DNA from: CBDTTW01 sp965363675
Lineage (GTDB): Bacteria > Bacteroidota > Rhodothermia > Rhodothermales > DASSAV01
NCBI GenBank assembly: GCA_965363675.1
Contig: CBDTTW010000112.1
Location: 1 to 9,965, forward strand
Direction: 5' to 3'
Length of the DNA: 9,965 nt
In this document: positions 5,998 through 9,965 of the stretch, piece after piece
How positions within the stretch are numbered: the stretch's first letter is position 1
How the letters are laid out: each line of letters begins with the position of its first letter
Position numbers and translations under genes: made by a program
Notes under the pieces: model-generated
Told to the model about the DNA's origin: nothing
The model's input: the letters and a program-made list of their open reading frames with translations, nothing else
The model's database searches: none

Positions 5998-7160
5998 AAC
6001 GCCGCGCCCTGCACGATTGCGTTGCCGGCGTACGCCGCCGCCGCTTCGACGGCGCGCTCCAACTCGGCCGCGTCGTTGTAATACGTCGGGGAGAAGCGCA
6101 GCAGGTTGTTGCGCACCGAGATCGAGATGCCCGCCGCCTGTAGCTGCGCGTATACGGCCGGCGCCTCGGGATGCCGAAACGAGACGATGCCGGAGGCGTG
6201 CTCGGCCCCGGCTGCGCCGTAGCGCTGCCACCCGAGCGCAGCCAGTTCTTCGCCCAGGCGCCGCGCGTTCGCCAGCACCGCCGCCTCGCACCACGCCATG
6301 CCCGCCTCCAGATACAGCCCCAGGGCCGCCCACAGCGCCGCGATCCCGATGTCGTTGGCCGTCCCCGCCTCGAAGCGCCGCGCGTCGCGGTAGGGCTGCA
6401 TGTCGTAGTCGAGCAAATCGTCCCAGTTGACCGGGCCGTGCAGCCAGCCGACCGACGGCAAAAGCTGCTCGGCGAGCGAGGGGGCGGCGTACACGAACCC
6501 GATGCCCTGCAACGCCATCATCCACTTCTGCGCCCCGCACGCCAGGAAGTCGATGCCGAGGGCCTCCACGTTCATCCGGAGCGCGCCCGCCCCCTGGATG
6601 GCGTCCACGCAGAGCAGCACGCCGCGCTCCTTGCATAGCGCCGAGAGCGCCGCCAGATCAGCGCGGTAGCCCGAGAGGAACTGCACCCAGCTCACCGAAA
6701 GCACACGCGTCCGGGGCGTCAGGCTCCGCGCGACGGCCTCCAGCGTAAACGTCGACTCGTGGTGCTCGATAAAATCCACGGCCACGCCCCGGCGCTCCAG
6801 ATGCAGAAACGGATGCACGTTTGCCGGAAACTCGCACCGGGGCACGGCCACGCGGTCGCCCGGCCGCCAGTCCAGCCCCTCGGCCAGCAGGCTCAGCCCC
6901 TGCGAGGTATTCTGCACAAAACCGATCTGCTCGGCCCGCGCGCCCAGCACGGTCGCCAGACGCTCGCGGGTTTGCTGCACGATGGGCGCAAAAGCAAAAT
7001 AGTTCTCGATGCACGTAGACTGCCGCTGCTCGGCGTACTGGGCTACCGCCTCGGTCACGGCGCGGCTGAGCGGCGCCGTAGAGGCATGGTTCAGGTAGAT
7101 GCTGCGCCGCGTATGCGGAAACTGCGCCCGCAATGCGTTCAGTTTGTTTTCCATTGCCAT
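5994..7160 (-). CDS. class V aminotransferase-fold PLP enzyme, cysteine-desulfurase-like but without the catalytic cysteine
   Basis: A complete 388-residue fold-type I PLP protein of the NifS/SufS/CsdA superfamily. Visible landmarks are YLNHASTAPLSRAV (22-35), the cofactor-binding FVQNTSQGLSLLAEGL (81-96), VSWVQFLSGYRADL (156-169), D186 in CVDAIQGAGALRM, the Schiff-base lysine K212 in LACGAQKWMM, and RRFEAGT (261-267). In SufS a loop carrying RxGHHCAQ comes before the C-terminal arginine. Here the corresponding part reads GISISVRNNLLRFSPTYYND (344-363), with the loop shortened and no cysteine. It is therefore probably not a sulfur donor, and an aminotransferase, lyase or epimerase activity is more likely. 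Substrate unknown. It starts 6 bp after dprA, with a second in-frame ATG at 7154, and shares ATGA with the pseudouridine synthase gene. Confidence 0.88.
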   Translation of the reverse strand: MAMENKLNALRAQFPHTRRSIYLNHASTAPLSRAVTEAVAQYAEQRQSTCIENYFAFAPIVQQTRERLATVLGARAEQIGFVQNTSQGLSLLAEGLDWRPGDRVAVPRCEFPANVHPFLHLERRGVAVDFIEHHESTFTLEAVARSLTPRTRVLSVSWVQFLSGYRADLAALSALCKERGVLLCVDAIQGAGALRMNVEALGIDFLACGAQKWMMALQGIGFVYAAPSLAEQLLPSVGWLHGPVNWDDLLDYDMQPYRDARRFEAGTANDIGIAALWAALGLYLEAGMAWCEAAVLANARRLGEELAALGWQRYGAAGAEHASGIVSFRHPEAPAVYAQLQAAGISISVRNNLLRFSPTYYNDAAELERAVEAAAAYAGNAIVQGAAL

Positions 7161-7166
7161 AACGGG

Positions 7167-8303
7167 CTAGGCGCGGAGGAATTGCATCCCCGCCATTTGG
7201 GTGACGAGCCCCTTGAACTCCAGGCTCAGCAGGTACACCAGCGCCGACGACGCATCGACGCCCGCCGCTGCGCAGAGCGTGTCGATGTGCACCGGCGAGG
7301 AGGTGAGGGCGTCGTAAAGCCGCTGCTCGATTTCGTTCAGATCGGCCGGAGGGGCCGCCGGCGGCCGCGCATGCTGCGCCGGGTCCACTTCTTCGAGCAT
7401 GTCCGCCACGCGCATCACCAGCTTGGCGTATCCCTTTTGGATGAGCTGGTTGCACCCCTCCCCTGCCCGCGCGTTCCACGCATGAGGCACGGCGAACACC
7501 TCGCGGTTCTGCTCGTTCGCCACGCGCGCCGTAATGAGCGCCCCGCCGCCGGGGAACGCCTCCGTCACCACAACGCCCGAGGCCAGGCCGCTGATGATGC
7601 GGTTGCGCCGGGGGAAGTTGGCCGCGTCCGGAGCCGCCCCCAGCGGGTATTCCGAAATCACCGCCCCCTGTCCCTCGGCGATACGGCGCGCCATGCCGAT
7701 GTGCCGCGAGGGGTATACGCGGTCCACGCCGGAGCCGAGGACGGCTATGGTCCGCCCTCCGGCGTCGAGCGCCGCCTGGTGCGCCGCCGCGTCGATGCCG
7801 TAGGCAAGCCCGCTCACAACGGCGTACCCCGCCTCGACGAGGCCGCCGGCGATCTCGGCCGTCACGCGGCGGCCGTAGTCAGTCGCGCGCCGCGTGCCGA
7901 CCATCGCCAGGGCGGGCTCGTCCGGAGCGATGTCGCCGCGCACCCACAGCAGCGCCGGAGGGTCGTAGATTTCGCGCAGCAGCGCCGGGTAGCGCTCGTC
8001 CCACGCCGCAAGCAGCCACGCCCCGCAGGCGTCGGCCCGCGCGAACTGCTCGTCCACGGCGGCCCACCCGTTGAAGCGGCTGATCGCCTCGGCGGTGGTT
8101 GGCCCGATGCCGGCGATTTGCTCCAGGCGCCGCCGGCTCGCGCGCAGCGCCGCCGCCGCTCCCCCGAGCCGTGAGAGCAGCACCCGGATGCGCCCGGGGC
8201 CTACGCCCGGCGTCATCGAGAGCGCCACGAGCGCCCGCTGCTCCTCCTCCGGATCCACGCCCTGCCCCTCAAAGAGCGGCAGCGTGCCTTCATGCGTCTG
8301 CAT
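7167..8303 (-). CDS. dprA: DNA-processing protein DprA/Smf
   Basis: DprA binds incoming single-stranded DNA during natural transformation and loads RecA onto it. The 378-residue protein is complete and has three parts. An N-terminal helix-hairpin-helix/SAM-like region spans about 22-80 (TPGVGPGRIRVLLSRLGG, then IAGIGPTTAEAIS). The Rossmann-like core follows with VGTRRATDYG (135-144), SGLAYGIDAAAH (164-175), VLGSGVDRVYP (188-198), EYPLG (218-222), FPRRNRIISGLA (230-241) and GGALITARVANEQNREVF (253-270). A C-terminal winged-helix domain lies at about 320-378. Where most relatives have VPG after EVFA, this one has VPHAWN, a minor variant. The ATG at 8303 overlaps the end of obg by 14 bp. Family assignment is certain. 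Whether the organism is transformable cannot be judged, since no other competence genes are in view. Confidence 0.96.
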   Translation of the reverse strand: MQTHEGTLPLFEGQGVDPEEEQRALVALSMTPGVGPGRIRVLLSRLGGAAAALRASRRRLEQIAGIGPTTAEAISRFNGWAAVDEQFARADACGAWLLAAWDERYPALLREIYDPPALLWVRGDIAPDEPALAMVGTRRATDYGRRVTAEIAGGLVEAGYAVVSGLAYGIDAAAHQAALDAGGRTIAVLGSGVDRVYPSRHIGMARRIAEGQGAVISEYPLGAAPDAANFPRRNRIISGLASGVVVTEAFPGGGALITARVANEQNREVFAVPHAWNARAGEGCNQLIQKGYAKLVMRVADMLEEVDPAQHARPPAAPPADLNEIEQRLYDALTSSPVHIDTLCAAAGVDASSALVYLLSLEFKGLVTQMAGMQFLRA

Positions 8304-9309
8304 CGTCTCCCGGGCTCGCTTGCACCATCTCCCAGAGCCGCCACTTGAGCGGCTCCAGCCCGAGGCGCGCCACCGCGCTGATCGGGAACAGCTCCTCTCC
8401 GGCGGGCAGCGCCTTCCGCGCCTTCGCCAGCGCCTTTTCCGCTTCGTCCCCGCTCACGAGGTCCATCTTGCTCAGGGCCGTCATGCGCGGTTTCTCGACC
8501 AGTTCGGGGTTGAACTCCCGCAACTCGTTCAGCAGCGTTTCATACTCTGCCGCAAAATCTTCCGTCGTCACCGGAATCACGATGAGCAGCATGGCATTGC
8601 GCTCGATGTGCTTCAGGAACCGCGCGCCCAGCCCTTTCCCCTCCGAGGCGCCCTCGATGATGCCCGGCAGGTCGGCCATCACGAACGACTGAAACTCGCC
8701 TACGTACACCACTCCGAGCGCCGGAACGAGCGTCGTGAATGGGTAGTCGGCGATTTTCGGCTGCGCGGCCGACATCGACGCGATGAGCGTGCTCTTGCCT
8801 GCGTTCGGGAGGCCCACCAGCCCCACGTCCGCCAGCAGCTTCAGCTCCAGCAGAATCTCCTTCTCCTCGCCGGGCTCGCCGGGCTGCGCGAACTTCGGGG
8901 CGCGCCGCGTGGGCGTGGCGAAAAACGTATTGCCCTTGCCGCCGCGTCCGCCTTGCGCCAGCACCAGGCGCTGCCCGGCCTCGACCAGCTCGCCGACCAT
9001 CTCGCCCGTCTCGCGCAGACGCGCCGTCGTGCCGACCGGCACGCGGATTACGATGTCCTCCCCGTCGCGGCCTTTCTTGTTGCTGCTGCCGCCGGGGCTG
9101 CCGTTGCCGGCGAAGTGGTGACGGTTGTAGCGCAGGTCCAGCAGCGTATACAGCTGCGGGTCCGCGACGAGCGTCACGCTGCCGCCCTCGCCGCCGTCGC
9201 CGCCGCTGGGGCCGCCTCGGGGCTCGTACTTCTCGCGGCGAAAGGCCACCGCCCCGGCGCCGCCGTTTCCGCTGCGCACCGTAATGGTGGCATGATCTAC
9301 GAATTTCAT
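8290..9309 (-). CDS. obg: Obg/CgtA GTPase, ribosome assembly
   Basis: Obg is an essential GTPase that binds the 50S ribosomal subunit and links its assembly to growth and stress signalling. The 339-residue protein has the glycine-rich Obg fold at 1-158 (RSGNGGAGAVAFRREKYEPRG, GGRGGKGNTFFATPTRRAPKF region), then the G domain: G1 GLPNAGKST (166-174), G2 YPFTTLVP (189-196), G3 DLPG (213-216), G4 SKMD (280-283) and G5 SAV (311-313). The G4 asparagine is replaced by serine, and the strand after ERN reads LLIVIPVTTED where E. coli has a VID-type sequence. I believe both are usual in Bacteroidota. No C-terminal OCT domain is present. The ATG at 9309 has no evident Shine-Dalgarno. This is the first gene of the minus-strand run and diverges from rnhA. 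Confidence 0.97.
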   Translation of the reverse strand: MKFVDHATITVRSGNGGAGAVAFRREKYEPRGGPSGGDGGEGGSVTLVADPQLYTLLDLRYNRHHFAGNGSPGGSSNKKGRDGEDIVIRVPVGTTARLRETGEMVGELVEAGQRLVLAQGGRGGKGNTFFATPTRRAPKFAQPGEPGEEKEILLELKLLADVGLVGLPNAGKSTLIASMSAAQPKIADYPFTTLVPALGVVYVGEFQSFVMADLPGIIEGASEGKGLGARFLKHIERNAMLLIVIPVTTEDFAAEYETLLNELREFNPELVEKPRMTALSKMDLVSGDEAEKALAKARKALPAGEELFPISAVARLGLEPLKWRLWEMVQASPGDDADA

Positions 9310-9361
9310 AAAATCGGTTTCATTGCAGCGCCCCGCCCGGAGCGTCCGGCCGGGTGCATGG

Positions 9362-9370
9362 CTAATTTAG
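9362..9370 (-). promoter_or_regulatory. candidate -10-like AT patch upstream of obg
   Basis: The minus strand reads CTAAATTAG, 55-60 bp upstream of the obg ATG, in otherwise GC-rich intergenic DNA. It resembles a -10 hexamer (TAAATT). No good -35 is visible at standard spacing, so this is a position guess only. Confidence 0.22.
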
Positions 9371-9406
9371 GGCCGCCCACCGGCGGAGGCTCCATCCGCC
9401 CGGCCC
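9370..9406. repeat. two-tier imperfect hairpin in the obg-rnhA intergenic region
   Basis: An outer stem GGGCCG (9370-9375) pairs with CGGCCC (9401-9406). An inner stem GGCGGA (9382-9387) pairs with TCCGCC (9395-9400) around a 7-nt loop. The two right arms are contiguous and the left arms are separated by a 6-nt bulge (CCCACC), giving 12 possible base pairs. No T-run follows on either strand, so it does not look like an intrinsic terminator. It lies between the AT patches at 9362-9370 and 9414-9420 and could be a regulatory structure or symmetric operator. Confidence 0.4.
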
Positions 9407-9413
9407 AACGCGC

Positions 9414-9420
9414 GAATATA
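9414..9420 (+). promoter_or_regulatory. candidate -10-like patch upstream of rnhA
   Basis: GAATATA, about 30 bp upstream of the rnhA start, is the only AT-rich patch near that gene on the plus strand. There is no convincing -35. A weak call based on position and composition. Confidence 0.22.
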
Positions 9421-9439
9421 CCGGCGCCCAGTTCATCCC

Positions 9440-9444
9440 GGAGG
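9440..9444 (+). promoter_or_regulatory. Shine-Dalgarno of rnhA, decides the TTG start
   Basis: GGAGG ends 7 nt before the TTG at 9452. This ideal spacing selects TTG over the in-frame GTG at 9461, which would shorten the first beta strand of RNase H. Confidence 0.7.
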
Positions 9445-9451
9445 CAAGCGG

Positions 9452-9907
9452 TTGAAAGAAGTGACCATCTACACCGACGGCGCGTGCAGCGGCAACCCCG
9501 GCCCCGGAGGGTGGGCCGCCGTGTTGCAGCACGGGGCCTCGGAACGCGAGTTGCACGGCTCGGAGGCCCATACCACCAACAACCGCATGGAATTGCAAGC
9601 GGCCCTGGAGGCGCTCGCAGCGCTAACCGAGCCCTGCCGGGTGCGCCTCTACACCGACAGCGCCTACCTGCACCGCGCCTTCAGCGAAGGCTGGCTGGCC
9701 CGGTGGCAGCGCAACGGGTGGCAAACCGCCGCCAAAAAGCCCGTCGAGAACCGCGATTTGTGGGAACGGCTGCTCGCCCTGGCGGATCGGCACGACGTGA
9801 CGTGGTGCAAAGTGAAAGGCCACGCCGACGATGCGCTCAACAACCGCGTGGACCGTCTGGCCGTCGAGGCCGTGCGCGAGGCGCGGAGCCTAGCCGGGGG
9901 CCGCTGA
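9452..9907 (+). CDS. rnhA: ribonuclease HI
   Basis: RNase HI cuts the RNA strand of RNA:DNA hybrids, removing R-loops and primers, using two metal ions. The 151-residue protein is close to the E. coli length (155) and keeps every catalytic residue: D9 in YTDGACSGNPGPGGW, E47 in TTNNRMELQA, D69 in LYTDSAY, H124 in VKGHADDALNNRVD, and D134 in the same segment. The basic handle region (WLARWQRNGWQTAAKKPVEN, 81-100) is present, so it is the E. coli-like type. The start is TTG, supported by GGAGG 7 nt upstream and by the family N-terminus. It is the only clear plus-strand gene in the window. It diverges from obg and may overlap a convergent minus-strand gene by 18 bp at its end. Confidence 0.96.
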   Translation: MKEVTIYTDGACSGNPGPGGWAAVLQHGASERELHGSEAHTTNNRMELQAALEALAALTEPCRVRLYTDSAYLHRAFSEGWLARWQRNGWQTAAKKPVENRDLWERLLALADRHDVTWCKVKGHADDALNNRVDRLAVEAVREARSLAGGR

Positions 9908-9965
9908 GCCGCGCCCGCCGAGCGCCTCGGTGAAGGCCGCCCGAAACGCCGCCGCCTCGGAGCGC
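9890..9965 (-). CDS. possible C-terminus of a convergent gene entering from the right edge
   Basis: On the minus strand one frame is open from the right edge to a TAG at 9892-9890. Its last residues read RSEAAAFRAAFTEALGG followed by RGSAAPG. The alanine-rich amphipathic pattern looks like a real protein end, and if so it overlaps the 3' end of rnhA by 18 bp tail to tail. Only 24 codons are visible, and long open frames are common by chance in DNA this GC-rich, so neither identity nor existence is secure. Confidence 0.35.
   Translation of the reverse strand, partial: RSEAAAFRAAFTEALGGRGSAAPG

Noticed and set aside
5998..6636. Long N-terminal extension of the pseudouridine synthase
   Set aside because: The frame stays open through the class V enzyme gene, but the added residues are a Gly/Arg-rich out-of-frame read. 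The S4 domain begins naturally after the ATG at 5997, which overlaps the preceding stop.
6759..8174. Plus-strand open frame of 471 codons
   Set aside because: Antisense to the class V enzyme and dprA. Arg/His/Val-rich shadow without motifs.
9335..9355. Small inverted repeat (GCCCGG/CCGGGT) in the obg leader
   Set aside because: Only five clean pairs plus one mismatch or wobble around a 9-nt loop, which is expected by chance at this GC content.
8071..9933. Plus-strand open frame of 620 codons
   Set aside because: It is antisense to dprA and obg and then runs out of frame through rnhA, all of which are confidently identified. The Arg/Ala/His-rich translation has no recognisable domain.
1..9965. 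CRISPR arrays, tRNA or rRNA genes, insertion sequences, phage genes or defence systems
   Set aside because: I saw no regularly spaced direct repeats, no cloverleaf-like segment, no transposase or integrase, and no defence-type domains. Almost all the sequence is accounted for by conserved housekeeping genes.

Overview
The window is an ordinary, densely packed chromosomal stretch from a GC-rich bacterium. Several protein signatures point to the Bacteroidota/Rhodothermota side of the tree. Obg has an IPVTTED strand and a SKMD G4 box where proteobacterial Obg has a VID-type strand and NKxD. Lgt has YGG in place of HGG and a GCHLAGDGDWG loop. HisS begins with FQNIKGTFDILP. High GC together with these signatures makes a Rhodothermota-like organism my best guess, but this is inference from motifs only, with no search behind it.

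Layout. Nine genes run on the minus strand, in transcription order from right to left: obg (9309-8290), dprA (8303-7167), a class V PLP-dependent enzyme (7160-5994), an RluD-type pseudouridine synthase (5997-4900), a PTS EIIA/PtsN-like protein (4767-4288), hisS (4247-2928), lgt (2944-2006), a group II PLP-dependent decarboxylase (1978-578), and rlmB (581 to beyond the left edge). rnhA (9452-9907) is the only clear plus-strand gene. It diverges from obg across a 142-bp intergenic region, and its 3' end may meet a convergent minus-strand gene entering from the right edge.

Spacing is very tight: obg/dprA overlap by 14 bp, dprA/class V enzyme are 6 bp apart, class V enzyme/rluD overlap by 4 bp, hisS/lgt overlap by 17 bp, and decarboxylase/rlmB overlap by 4 bp (both 4-bp overlaps are ATGA). 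The only larger gap inside the minus-strand run is 132 bp between rluD and the EIIA gene, which may hold a promoter. The run therefore probably forms two transcription units, obg-dprA-aminotransferase-like-rluD and EIIA-hisS-lgt-decarboxylase-rlmB, perhaps with read-through.

Function. Most genes are housekeeping: ribosome assembly and rRNA modification (Obg, RluD-type, RlmB), tRNA charging (HisS), lipoprotein maturation (Lgt), DNA uptake and recombination (DprA) and RNA:DNA hybrid removal (RNase HI). The less predictable members are the class V enzyme, which lacks the cysteine-desulfurase cysteine, the group II decarboxylase of unknown substrate, and a stand-alone EIIA regulator. I found no mobile element, CRISPR array, tRNA or rRNA gene, or defence system, and no convincing undescribed system. 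No stretch over 300 bp lacks a gene.
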